A stretch of DNA of 63,357 nt. Source: SHZI01 sp040080965. GTDB taxonomy: Bacteria > Pseudomonadota > Gammaproteobacteria > Steroidobacterales > GCA-2729495. Both the position numbers and the translations under genes were made by a program. Of the stretch, positions 38,876 to 47,087 are shown piece by piece; within the stretch, counting starts at the first letter, position 1, and every line of letters starts with the position of its first letter. Location of the stretch: NCBI GenBank assembly GCA_040080965.1, contig JBEBHH010000016.1, positions 1 through 63,357 of the forward strand. The letters are read 5' to 3'. Below the pieces are notes generated by a model, which saw only the letters and a list, made by a program, of their open reading frames with translations, made no database searches and had not been told where the DNA came from.

Positions 38876-39115
38876 TCACGGCGTGGAGCCGGCAAGCAGC
38901 CCGATGACCGCCACCCCGCTGTTGAGGACCATGGCGGCCATCAGCGCCGCCACGACGGGCAGCAGCACCAGGAAGAGCCGTTCCAGTCCCGCGGGTGCTG
39001 TCGACGCGATGGCATGCTTCAGCCGCAGGCGCTTCCAGGCCATGAAGGAATAGAGGCCGAGCCGGATGCCGACGATCGCCAGCACCGCGTGGATGATCAA
39101 TGGCGCTGGCGGCAC
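38876..39115 (-). CDS. Small membrane protein next to crtB
   Basis: A 79-residue protein with two clear hydrophobic helices (IIHAVLAIVGIRLGLYSFMA near 7-26, and LFLVLLPVVAALMAAMVLNS with following hydrophobic residues near 47-72) separated by a basic loop. No family recognised. It begins 13 bases after the crtB stop on the same strand and so may belong to the carotenoid operon. Confidence 0.5.
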   Translation of the reverse strand: MPPAPLIIHAVLAIVGIRLGLYSFMAWKRLRLKHAIASTAPAGLERLFLVLLPVVAALMAAMVLNSGVAVIGLLAGSTP

Positions 39116-39128
39116 GGCGCCCCGCCCT

Positions 39129-40097
39129 TCAGGCCCGGTCGCCGGATTGCAGGTCCGGCGCTTCCCAGAGGTCGTCCTCGCGCGGCGCCGGCTGGCGCCA
39201 CCGGTCCCAGGTGACCGCCCTCAATGCGCGCAGGGCGCCGCCGGAAAGGTAGAGCAGCTTCCGCCCCGTGCCGACCACTGCCCGGGTGTCCCAGGCGTGG
39301 ACGCCCCGCTCCCGGACGATCCGCCCGATGTCGCGGTACACGCTGAGCGCCGTCGCCACTGCCCAGGCGGAACGGAACCGGAGCGCCTGCAGGCCGATGC
39401 CGGCCGACTCGTAGTAGCGGTCGGCCTCCTGCAGCAGCCGGTCCACGAGCCCGGCCACCGCCGGGCGGTGCTCCGGCAGGGCCACGCCGCCGGGCGGGAT
39501 GCCCGCCGCGGCGAGCCACTCGGACGGCAGGTAGCACCGTCCGTTCCGTGCGTCGTCGAGCACGTCCCGGGAGATGTTGGTGAGCTGGAAAGCGATGCCG
39601 AGGTCGGCGGCGCGCCGCAGGGCCTGGCGGTCCTGCACGCCCATCACGAGGGCCATCATCACGCCGACCACCCCCGCCACCCTGTAGCAGTAGAGCAGCG
39701 TCTCGTCGAAGCTCCGGTAGCGGTGGTCGGTCACGTCCATCTCGAAGCCGGCGAGCAGCTCGAGCGCGTGGCGCTCGGGAATGGCGTGATCCCGAGCAAC
39801 CCGCTGGAACGCCTGGAAGGCGGGCTCCGTCATCGGCTCCCCGGCCAGCGCGCGCAGCGTCTGGGAGCGGAGCCCGGCCAGGCTGGCCGACTGGTCCTGG
39901 TCGAGGGCCTGCCCGGGGCGGGGCGCCGGCACCATGCCGAGCTCCTGGCCGTCGATCACGTCGTCGCAGTGGCGGCACCAGGCGTAGAGCATCCAGGCGT
40001 GGTCACGGGTGGCGGTGTCGAACAGGCGGGACGCCAGCGCGAAGCTGCGTGATCCCTTGCGGATCATCTCCCGGCTGTTGCTGACGACCGCGTCCAT
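39129..40097 (-). CDS. crtB: Phytoene synthase
   Basis: A 322-residue head-to-head prenyltransferase condensing two GGPP to phytoene. It has the two Asp-rich motifs, CDDVID (near residue 44) and NISRDVLDDARNGRCYLP, and the Tyr-containing YCYRVAGVVG. It is one base after crtI and transcribed with it. Squalene or dehydrosqualene synthase is the alternative family reading, but the crtI and crtY neighbours favour phytoene. Confidence 0.92.
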   Translation of the reverse strand: MDAVVSNSREMIRKGSRSFALASRLFDTATRDHAWMLYAWCRHCDDVIDGQELGMVPAPRPGQALDQDQSASLAGLRSQTLRALAGEPMTEPAFQAFQRVARDHAIPERHALELLAGFEMDVTDHRYRSFDETLLYCYRVAGVVGVMMALVMGVQDRQALRRAADLGIAFQLTNISRDVLDDARNGRCYLPSEWLAAAGIPPGGVALPEHRPAVAGLVDRLLQEADRYYESAGIGLQALRFRSAWAVATALSVYRDIGRIVRERGVHAWDTRAVVGTGRKLLYLSGGALRALRAVTWDRWRQPAPREDDLWEAPDLQSGDRA

Positions 40098-40098
40098 C

Positions 40099-41586
40099 TC
40101 AGGCTGCTCCCAGATCGGCGAGCATCAGCCCCGCAGTCGCCTTCGCGGAGCCAATGACGCCGGGAATCCCCGCTCCCGGGTGTGTCCCTGCCCCCACGAA
40201 GTACAGATTGTGTATCCGATCGTCCCGATTGTGAACCCTGAAGAAGGCGCTCTGGGTCAGCAGGGGCTCCAGGGAGAAGGCGGATCCCAGGTGGGCGTTC
40301 AGCTCGGTGGCGAAGTCGTCCGGCGTGAAGATGCGGGACGTCACCAGGTTGGCCCGCAGGCCCGGGAGCGTGTGTTTCTCGAGGGCGTCCAGGATGCGGT
40401 CCCGGTACTTCGGGCCCGTCACGCTCCAGTCGATGGGCGCCTTGCCCAGGTTCGGCACTGGCGCCAGCGCGTAGAAGCCCGCCTGGCCGGGTGGCGCGAG
40501 GGACGGGTCGGTGCGGGACGGATTGTGCAGGTAGAGCGAGAAATCGTCGGGCAATACGCCCCGGTCGAAGATGTCGTCCAGCAGCTCCCGGTAGCGGGGG
40601 CCGAACAGCACGGTGTGGTGGGCGATCTCCGGGTACTGGCGCTTCAGGCCGAAGTACACGACGAACAGCGAGTTGCTGAAGCGCTTGCGGACGAGGCTCT
40701 TCGCCACCGCCTTCCCCCGGTCGGTCGCGCCCAGCAGCCTGGCGTAGGTATGCACGACGTCGGCATTGCTCGCCACCGCATCGACCACGACGCTGCGGCC
40801 GTCAGCAGTGGCCACTTCCGTGGCGCGCCCGTTGCGCACGCGGATCTCCTGCACCGGGCAGCCCAGGCGGACTTCGCCGCCCAGGTCCTGGAAGAGGCGG
40901 ACCATCGCTCGCACCAGCGCGCCGGTGCCGCCGCGGGGAAAGCGCACGCCCCACTGGCGCTCCAGCGCGTGAATCAGCGCGTAGATGGACGAGACGTGGA
41001 ACGGATTCCCGCCGATCAGCAGCGACTGGAAACTGAAGGCCTGGCGCAGGTGCGGATCCTGCATGAAGCCGGAGACCACGCTGTACACCGAGCGGTCGCT
41101 GCGGAGCCGGATCAGCTGGGGCGCGACGCGCATCATGCTCCAGAAGCTCTGGAACGGCACCGTGCCGAGCTCCAGGTACCCGGCTCGGAAGACCTCCTCC
41201 GAGAACCTGAGGAACCGGCGGTAGCCGTCTACGTCCCCCGGGCTGATGCGGGCGATGGCGCTGCTCACGGCATCGGCGTCGGCGTTGTACTCGAGCGTCA
41301 CGCCGTCCGGCCACACGAGCCGGTAGAACGGATCGACGGGGAGCAGATCCACGTAGTCGCCGGTCGCCCGGCCGGAGAGCTCAAACAATTCGTCGATGGC
41401 GTTCGGGGCGGTCACCACGGTCGGACCCGCATCGAAGGTGAAGCCATCCTGCTCGTACACGTAGGCCCGGCCGCCGGGGCGCTCGCGCTTCTCGAGAAGC
41501 ACCGTGCGGATGCCGGCCGACTGCAGGCGGATGGCGAGCGCCAGGCCGCCGAAACCCGCGCCGATCACGGCGGCGGACTTGCTCAT
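40099..41586 (-). CDS. crtI: Phytoene desaturase
   Basis: A 495-residue FAD-dependent desaturase converting phytoene to lycopene. The N-terminal dinucleotide motif is GAGFGGLALAIRL, followed by ERPGGRAYVYEQDGFTFDAG; the C-terminus has the CrtI signature NLYFVGAGTHPGAGIPGVIG. Length matches the bacterial CrtI family. It lies between crtY (16 bases upstream) and crtB. Confidence 0.94.
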   Translation of the reverse strand: MSKSAAVIGAGFGGLALAIRLQSAGIRTVLLEKRERPGGRAYVYEQDGFTFDAGPTVVTAPNAIDELFELSGRATGDYVDLLPVDPFYRLVWPDGVTLEYNADADAVSSAIARISPGDVDGYRRFLRFSEEVFRAGYLELGTVPFQSFWSMMRVAPQLIRLRSDRSVYSVVSGFMQDPHLRQAFSFQSLLIGGNPFHVSSIYALIHALERQWGVRFPRGGTGALVRAMVRLFQDLGGEVRLGCPVQEIRVRNGRATEVATADGRSVVVDAVASNADVVHTYARLLGATDRGKAVAKSLVRKRFSNSLFVVYFGLKRQYPEIAHHTVLFGPRYRELLDDIFDRGVLPDDFSLYLHNPSRTDPSLAPPGQAGFYALAPVPNLGKAPIDWSVTGPKYRDRILDALEKHTLPGLRANLVTSRIFTPDDFATELNAHLGSAFSLEPLLTQSAFFRVHNRDDRIHNLYFVGAGTHPGAGIPGVIGSAKATAGLMLADLGAA

Positions 41587-41602
41587 GCTCTGTAGCCTGC
41601 GT

Positions 41603-42799
41603 TCATCGGGGACCAGGTGCTTTCAGGGTGGCGGTGATGCCCGGCGAGCGGCTGCTGGACGGCAGGACGTAGCGCAGGGCGTGATGGATGGGGATGGGCG
41701 GCGTACCGGTGAGCACGCGGGCGGCGTCGCCCAGGTTGAGCCGGCCGGCGTAGAAGTGGTCGATCACTGACTCGGGCAGGCGGTAGAAGTGCTGGAGGAT
41801 CCGGTAGCGGTCCGACGGCGCAGCGCCCAGGAACAGCATGCGGTTCAGCAGGCGGAAGACGCGCTGCTCACGCCAGCGGCGCGCCACGCGCCCGCGGATC
41901 CAGGGCGCGACGGCACGGCTGTGCAGGTCGGGCAGTCCCGGCAGCTCGCTCGCGAGCGCGGCGGCCTCGGGCACGGAGTAGCCCGTGGTGTGGTGGAACA
42001 GGCCAGCCCGCAGTCCGGAGCGCGGCACGTCGTCCGCGCCGGGCCAGTACGCGGCGAGGTCGCAGTCGAGCACGATGGGCAGCACGCCGTGCTCTTCCCG
42101 CAAGAGCGCCTGAACCTGCCAGCCCTGGTCCGCGGCGTACCGGGCGATGTGCTGGCGGAGGACGCCCGTGTCCAGGGCGCCGGTGTCGCTGTAGTAGGTG
42201 TCCTCGATCAGCACGTCGGTGGCCGTGAACGGGAGGAGATAGATGAACCGGTAGCCCTGCTCCTGGGACACGGTCGCGTCCATCAGCAGGGGACCGGTGA
42301 GCCCGTGGGGCGCCTCCAGCCGCACGAGCTGTCCGAGGAATTTCTGGAAGCGCAGCGTGACGCCCTCCGGGGCCGACGAGCCCAGGCCGCGGCCGTCCAC
42401 GACCAGTTCCGCCGCCAGCTGCCCGCCTCCTGCCAGCGTCACCCGGTCGGGCGTGACGTCCGTGACCGGGGCATTCAACCGCACGCGGTCACCCAGCGCG
42501 GTCATCACGACCTCGTGGAGATGCTCGGAGGTCAGCGAATGGTAGCTGCCCGCAAGGCGCCGCTCCCGGCCGGGGAACTTCACGTCGTAGTGGGGCCAGG
42601 CGTAGCTGGCCAGGGGCCCGAGCCAGGCCAGGATCTCCGGCGGCACGTCCGTGCCGTGAAAGGACCAGGTGTGATTGCCACCCAGGCGGTCGGCGGCCTC
42701 GACAAGCGTCAGGGACACGTCGGGGCGGAGCGCGCGGAACCGCAGCGCCAGCAGGCAGTTGGCAAGTCCGCCGCCGACGAGGATCACCGACGCGGTCAC
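41603..42799 (-). CDS. crtY: Lycopene beta-cyclase (CrtY type)
   Basis: A 398-residue flavoprotein that cyclises lycopene ends to beta-rings. The N-terminus VILVGGGLANCLLALRF and GGNHTWSFH are CrtY signatures, with YLLPFTATDVLIEDTYYSD and TGYSVPEA further on. GTG 42799 overlaps the stop of the redoxin gene (GTGA) and gives the conserved N-terminus; the longer frame to 42949 is not used. The product suggests beta-carotene, unless further modified elsewhere. Confidence 0.92.
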   Translation of the reverse strand: MTASVILVGGGLANCLLALRFRALRPDVSLTLVEAADRLGGNHTWSFHGTDVPPEILAWLGPLASYAWPHYDVKFPGRERRLAGSYHSLTSEHLHEVVMTALGDRVRLNAPVTDVTPDRVTLAGGGQLAAELVVDGRGLGSSAPEGVTLRFQKFLGQLVRLEAPHGLTGPLLMDATVSQEQGYRFIYLLPFTATDVLIEDTYYSDTGALDTGVLRQHIARYAADQGWQVQALLREEHGVLPIVLDCDLAAYWPGADDVPRSGLRAGLFHHTTGYSVPEAAALASELPGLPDLHSRAVAPWIRGRVARRWREQRVFRLLNRMLFLGAAPSDRYRILQHFYRLPESVIDHFYAGRLNLGDAARVLTGTPPIPIHHALRYVLPSSSRSPGITATLKAPGPR

Positions 42800-43314
42800 T
42801 GCGCCGACTCCGGGCTGGGCATGGCCGCGGCCACCTCCGCCGCCAGCGCTTCGGACCAGCGGCCGCGGAAGCGCGCCGTCAGCTGGCCGGCCGGGTCGAA
42901 CACCAGCAGGTTCGGCACCTCGGTGTCGAGCGAGAAGGCGGTCGCCCACTCACGCACCGGATCCATCAGCACGTTCACGCCGGCCGGCACGCGCTTGCGC
43001 AGGGTAAGCGCGGTCCTCTCGAGGTCCACGGGGACATCAGCCGGCAGGTCGGCCACATTCATGAAACGGATGCCCGGCACGCGTTCGCTCAAGTCCCTCT
43101 CCCACTTCTCGATCATCGCCAGGCGCCTGACACCGACTACCACCACCACCACGGGCGTCCCGCTCCGGCGCGCCAGCGAATCCACGTTGCCGTACTGGTC
43201 GCGGAACTCCAGCTGCGCCAGCCGGGCCGGCACGGCTGCGGCGCCCGGCGCCTCCGCCATCGCTGCCAGTGTGCCCAGCACCAGCAACAGGACCCCACCG
43301 CGGAGCATCCTCAT
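42796..43314 (-). CDS. Exported thioredoxin-fold protein lacking CxxC
   Basis: A 172-residue protein with an N-terminal signal or anchor (MRMLRGGVLLLVLGTLAAMA). The mature part looks like a thioredoxin/redoxin fold (FRDQYGNVDSLARRSGTPVV, then VPNLLVFDPAGQLTARFRG), but no CxxC or peroxidatic Cys is present. Function unknown; possibly a structural or chaperone relative. ATGA overlap with the upstream sorbosone dehydrogenase-like gene and GTGA overlap with crtY couple it to the carotenoid operon. Confidence 0.7.
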   Translation of the reverse strand: MRMLRGGVLLLVLGTLAAMAEAPGAAAVPARLAQLEFRDQYGNVDSLARRSGTPVVVVVVGVRRLAMIEKWERDLSERVPGIRFMNVADLPADVPVDLERTALTLRKRVPAGVNVLMDPVREWATAFSLDTEVPNLLVFDPAGQLTARFRGRWSEALAAEVAAAMPSPESAQ

Positions 43315-44606
43315 GCCCCGACGTGCACGATGCGCCACAGCGTGTTGCCCGCGTCGTCCGCCACCAGCAGGGAACCGTCGGGCAGCTCGGCGAGTCCCAC
43401 GGGCCGTCCGTGGACCTGGCCGCGTGCCATGTCGGCAACGAAGCCCGTTAGGAACGTTTCGGGCGGCCCGGAGGGTGCCCCGCGGGCGAACGGCACGAAC
43501 AGCACGTCGAAGCCCAGGAACTCCACCCGGCTGCCGCCGCCCCGGCGGGCGACGAAGGCGCCGTGACGGTAGTGCTCCGGAAAGGCCGTACCCCGGTAGA
43601 AGTGCAGGCCCAGAGGCACGCTGTGCGCGCCCAGCGCCAGGTCGGGGACGCGCGCCCTGTGCTGCGCCTCCTTCACGGCGGCGGGATCGAGCTTCTGCCA
43701 CGTCGGGTCCGCGTAGTTTCCAAAGTAGACGTAGGGCCAGCCGTAGAACCCGCCCTCCACCACCCGCGTGAGGTAGTCGGGGGGCACGTCCTGGCCGAGG
43801 CCGTCGCGCTCGTTGACCGTGGTCCACAGCGCACCAGTGACAGGTTCGAACGCCAGCCCCACTGGATTCCGGAGGCCGGTGGCCATGAGCCGCTTGCCGC
43901 TGCCGTCGGGGCGGATCTCCCAGATGGCGGCACGGTCAGGAGGGTCGCGGCGCTCCTCGTTCACGTTCGTCGCGGCGCCGACGGAGACCAGCAACCGGGA
44001 ACCGTCGGGACTGGCGATCACGTTCCGCGTCCAGTGATTGTTGTCCGGACCGGCGGGTATGGCGATGACCTGCTCGGGCGGCAACCTGATCCGGGTGTCG
44101 CCGGTCCGGAACGGAAAGCGGACCAGCCCGTCCGTGTTGGCCACGTACAGGTGCCCGTCATGCAGCAGCATGCCGAAGGGCTGGTGCAGTCCCTCCAGCA
44201 GCACGTGGCGCTCGAGTCCGTCCGGCGTCGGACGCAGCAGGATGATCGAGTTGGCGCTCGGCCCGAACACGCCCTGCTTCGACAGCACGGCCACGACATC
44301 CGGCGGCATGCCGCTCATGCTCTCCGTGCGGGACTGGGCGACCAGCACGTCGCCGTTAGGCAGGACGTGCAGCCAGCGCGGGTTATCGAGTCCGGTGGCG
44401 AAGCGCTCCACGCGGAACCCGGTGGGTGCGCGGGGACCAGTGCCGGCTGGCCAGGAAACCAGTTGCGGAAGACGGAAGACGGTGGGCCCCGGTGGGGGCA
44501 GAACCGGCACCGGGGGACCGGCTGGTGCAGCGACGACGACGCCGCCCAGCGCCGTTTGCGCGACGAGGGCAGAGCCCAGCAGGAGAAACGTTCGAAAGCT
44601 CTGCAT
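43311..44606 (-). CDS. Secreted sorbosone/glucose dehydrogenase-like (PQQ-type beta-propeller) protein
   Basis: A 431-residue exported protein with signal peptide (residues about 5-27). Propeller blade motifs resemble soluble aldose sugar/L-sorbosone dehydrogenases: GLDNPRWLHVLPNGDVLVAQS, GLRNPVGLAFEPVTGALW, YGWPYVYFGNY and LPDGSLLVADDAGNTLWRI. Such proteins bind PQQ and Ca and oxidise sugars in the periplasm; cofactor ligands cannot be confirmed by eye. It is the first gene of the chain leading to crtY, linked by ATGA. Confidence 0.8.
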   Translation of the reverse strand: MQSFRTFLLLGSALVAQTALGGVVVAAPAGPPVPVLPPPGPTVFRLPQLVSWPAGTGPRAPTGFRVERFATGLDNPRWLHVLPNGDVLVAQSRTESMSGMPPDVVAVLSKQGVFGPSANSIILLRPTPDGLERHVLLEGLHQPFGMLLHDGHLYVANTDGLVRFPFRTGDTRIRLPPEQVIAIPAGPDNNHWTRNVIASPDGSRLLVSVGAATNVNEERRDPPDRAAIWEIRPDGSGKRLMATGLRNPVGLAFEPVTGALWTTVNERDGLGQDVPPDYLTRVVEGGFYGWPYVYFGNYADPTWQKLDPAAVKEAQHRARVPDLALGAHSVPLGLHFYRGTAFPEHYRHGAFVARRGGGSRVEFLGFDVLFVPFARGAPSGPPETFLTGFVADMARGQVHGRPVGLAELPDGSLLVADDAGNTLWRIVHVGA

Positions 44607-44722
44607 GCCGGGTGCAATGCGACTGGCGCGCCGGGAAGCGGCGCGGGGCCGGCATTGTAACGGCTGGCAGCCGGGCGGCCCAAACCGCCCGGCGGCGGCG
44701 GGTCAGCGGGTGCTGGAGCGGA

Positions 44723-45028
44723 CTAGAACTCGAACTGCCAGCCGAGGAAGACTTCCTCGCTGTCCGGGTTCAGGGAAAACTGCAGGCCCCGCGACGGCGC
44801 TTCCAGCGAGAAGAGCTGGTTGGGCGCGTCGTCGAAGCTGAGCAGCGGGGGCGGCTCCGCGTCGTCAGCGGGGGTGGGCAGCGCCGGTAGCAGGGACGCA
44901 GTCCACGTGAGATCCAGCTTGAACAGGGCACTGCCAGGACGCAACGAGTCGGCCCTGGCGGTGGCCGGAGCCTGCGCGAGCGCAACCAGGACAATTGCCA
45001 AACCAAGGGGCCAGTACCACCGATTCAT
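44723..45028 (-). CDS. Small exported protein, family unknown
   Basis: A 101-residue protein with a good signal peptide (WPLGLAIVLVALAQAPATARA). The mature ~75 residues have paired hydrophobic strands (ALFKLDLTWTASLLPAL, LQFSLNPDSEEVFLGWQFEF) and end in Phe, as outer-membrane barrels do, although it is very short for a barrel. No homologue recognised. Separate from the carotenoid operon by 116 bases in which I see no feature. Confidence 0.5.
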   Translation of the reverse strand: MNRWYWPLGLAIVLVALAQAPATARADSLRPGSALFKLDLTWTASLLPALPTPADDAEPPPLLSFDDAPNQLFSLEAPSRGLQFSLNPDSEEVFLGWQFEF

Positions 45029-45157
45029 CAGCTGGACCTCGGAGCAGAACTAACGGGAGCGATGAACGCGCCGCCCGTGCGGCCGGGAGATGCTGGAGGA
45101 GAGGGTAGTCAGTACGGCAACCCGGAACCGGGCACCGGCTCACTGTTCTGGCGCGTA

Positions 45158-45191
45158 CCGGAAACTGATTTCCGGATTCGGTCAAATCCGG
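45158..45191. other. Two overlapping, mutually exclusive hairpins
   Basis: CCGGAAA-CTGA-TTTCCGG (45158-45175) and CCGGATT-CGGTCA-AATCCGG (45172-45191) are perfect 7-bp stems that share the CCGG at 45172-45175, so only one can form at a time. They lie in the 228-base gap between hsp20 and the small exported protein gene. A third stem, GGGAGC/GCTCCC at 45221-45238, lies just after the hsp20 stop and may terminate hsp20, though it lacks a T-run. The gap otherwise shows no gene. Confidence 0.5.
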
Positions 45192-45256
45192 CCCGCGTGA
45201 CGTCAAATCGGCCGGGGGCAGGGAGCTCGCCGGCTCCCCGCCCCCGCCCGCGGCAC

Positions 45257-45703
45257 TCAGCGAACCTGGACCTCGATCGGCCGGGGCTTCCGCGCCTCGG
45301 TCTTGGGCAGGCGCACCGTCAGCACGCCATCCTTGCTCTCGGCCTGGATCTTCGTCTCGTCCACATCGGCCGGCAGCGTGAAGCTCCGGGCAAAGGATCC
45401 GTAGAACGACTCGATGCGGTGGTGCTTCTCGTCGCCGGCGCTGTTCTCCAGCCGCCGCTCGCCGCGAAGCGTGATCACGCCCTCGTGCACGGACACGTCG
45501 ATGTCCTTCTTCGCCACTTCCGGCAGTTCGGCCTTGATGAGGTACTCAGTGGCCGTTTCCGAGATGTTGGCCACGGGCCGCCACTCCACCGCAGTGCCGT
45601 CCCCGCGTTCGGTGGACGGCGTGACGGAGCGGCCCAGAACCCGGCCGTACTGGTTGAACAGGTCGTCGAGCTCCCGCAGGGGGCTCCAGTTAACAAGGGT
45701 CAT
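45257..45703 (-). CDS. Small heat-shock protein, Hsp20 family
   Basis: A 148-residue alpha-crystallin-type chaperone that holds unfolding proteins. N-terminal MTLVNWSPLRELDDLFNQYG and crystallin domain (about 40-130: EYLIKAELPEVAKKDIDVSV, GVITLRGERR and DGVLTVRLPK) are standard, with a short tail including IEVQV as the oligomerisation motif. A strong AGGAGG lies 10 bases before the ATG. A sigma32-like promoter is present at 45757-45784, so heat induction is likely. Confidence 0.93.
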   Translation of the reverse strand: MTLVNWSPLRELDDLFNQYGRVLGRSVTPSTERGDGTAVEWRPVANISETATEYLIKAELPEVAKKDIDVSVHEGVITLRGERRLENSAGDEKHHRIESFYGSFARSFTLPADVDETKIQAESKDGVLTVRLPKTEARKPRPIEVQVR

Positions 45704-45756
45704 GTCCCGATCTCCTCCTGGTTATGGCGCGGCATTGGTGACCGCGCATGGCAGGG

Positions 45757-45784
45757 ATCTAGGGACGGGGCCGCCGTTTTCAAG
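45757..45784 (-). promoter_or_regulatory. Candidate RpoH (sigma32) promoter of hsp20
   Basis: On the minus strand CTTGAAA (45784-45778) is followed after 13 bases by CCCTAGAT (45764-45757), close to the sigma32 pattern CTTGAAA-N13-15-CCCCATNT. It would start transcription near 45750, about 47 bases before the hsp20 ATG. The REPIN begins only 6 bases upstream of the -35. Confidence 0.65.
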
Positions 45785-45790
45785 GGGCCC

Positions 45791-45886
45791 GTAGGAGCGC
45801 CTTCAGGCGCGACCCCCCCTTCCCGCGAGAATCGAGTCCGCGAGTCTCGAGCGGGAAGGGGGGGTCGCGCCTGAAGGCGCTCCTAC
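45791..45886. repeat. REPIN-like inverted pair of GTAG REP elements
   Basis: Two perfect 36-base arms (45791-45826 and 45851-45886) flank a 24-base centre. Each arm reads GTAGGAGCGCCTTCAGGCGC and then GACCCCCCCTTCCCGC. The centre, inverted, shares a ~20-base core (TCGAGAyTCGCGGACTCGAT) with the element at 4890-4981, so the whole doublet, not just the heads, is a family. It lies upstream of the hsp20 promoter and at the 3' end of the transsulfuration gene, whose TAG stop (45885-45883) it provides. Confidence 0.9.
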
Positions 45887-47049
45887 GGCGCGTCGAGAGC
45901 GTCCCGGAGGGCGTCGATCAGGTCGTCGGCGTCCTCCAGCCCCACGGACAGCCGGACGAGCCCGTCCGTCAGCCCGATGCGCCGGCGCTCCGCCGGCTCC
46001 ACGTCGGCGTGGGTCATGGTCACCGGGTGGGTGATCAGGGACTCCACCGAGCCCAGGTTCTCCGCCAGCGTCCAGAGCCTGATGCGGTCCATCAGCGCCT
46101 TGCCCGCGGCGACGCCGCCCTTCACCTCGAAGGACAGCATGGCGCCGAAGCCGGAGGCCTGGCGTTTCGCCAGCTCGTGCTGGGGGAACGACGGGAGACC
46201 CGGGTAGGCGACCCAGGTGACCGACCCGTGGCCCTCGAGGAACTTCGCGATGGCGAGGGCGTTGGCGGACTGGCGGTCCATGCGCACCGAGAGGGTCTTG
46301 CAACCCTGCAAGGTAAGGAACGCGACCTGGGGCGACATGATCATGCCGCTCGCATTCATGATGAAGCGCACGGCTTTTGCCTGGTCGTCAGTCTTCGCGA
46401 CGATCGCGCCGCCGACGGTGGCGTTGTGGCCGTCGAAGTACTTGGTGGTGCTGTGGATCACCAGGTCGGCGCCGAGCTCCAGCGGGCGCTGGTAGTACGG
46501 CGTGAGGAAGGTGTTATCCACCGCGTGAAGGATCCCGTGTTCGCGGGCGACGTCGGAGACGGCGCGAAGGTCGGTGAGCTTCAGCGTCGGGTTCGCCGGC
46601 GTCTCGGTGAGGATCAGCGTCGTGTTCTTGCGGATCGCCTTGCGCACATTGGCCGCGTCGGCGGTGTCGACGAAGGAGAACTCCACGCCGAAGCGGGAGT
46701 ACACCTTGGTGCTGAGGCGATAGGTGCCGCCGTACACCACGTCCGAGACGATGGCGTGGTCACCCGCGTTCAGGTAGGCCAGGTACAGCCCGTTGATGGC
46801 GGCCATGCCGGTGCCGAAGCAGACGGTGTCGGCGCCGCCTTCGAGATCCGTCAGCTTGTTCTCGAGCGCGCGGACCGTGGGATTGGCCGAGCGGGAATAG
46901 GAATAGCCCTTGGCCAGGTAGCGGTCCACCGACTCCTGGACGTAGGTGGTGGTCTGGTAGATGGGCGTGAGGATCGCGCCTGTGACCGGGTCCGGGACCA
47001 CGCCCGCGTGGACCTGTCGCGTGGTGAAACCGGGCTTTTTCGTGGACAT
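45883..47049 (-). CDS. Cystathionine gamma-synthase / gamma-lyase family PLP enzyme
   Basis: A 388-residue Cys/Met-metabolism PLP enzyme. It has SYSRSANPTVRALENKL, FGTGMAAINGL, the PLP-Asp region HAVDNTFLTPYYQRP, the Schiff-base Lys in VIHSTTKYFDGHN, and the C-terminal VESLITHPVTMTHA. Whether it is a gamma-synthase, gamma-lyase or beta-lyase cannot be told from sequence alone. It stands alone, and its stop codon lies in the REPIN. Confidence 0.9.
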   Translation of the reverse strand: MSTKKPGFTTRQVHAGVVPDPVTGAILTPIYQTTTYVQESVDRYLAKGYSYSRSANPTVRALENKLTDLEGGADTVCFGTGMAAINGLYLAYLNAGDHAIVSDVVYGGTYRLSTKVYSRFGVEFSFVDTADAANVRKAIRKNTTLILTETPANPTLKLTDLRAVSDVAREHGILHAVDNTFLTPYYQRPLELGADLVIHSTTKYFDGHNATVGGAIVAKTDDQAKAVRFIMNASGMIMSPQVAFLTLQGCKTLSVRMDRQSANALAIAKFLEGHGSVTWVAYPGLPSFPQHELAKRQASGFGAMLSFEVKGGVAAGKALMDRIRLWTLAENLGSVESLITHPVTMTHADVEPAERRRIGLTDGLVRLSVGLEDADDLIDALRDALDAP

Positions 47050-47087
47050 GCTCAGGCACTCGGAAATTCGGGCCGGCGATTGTAGCC

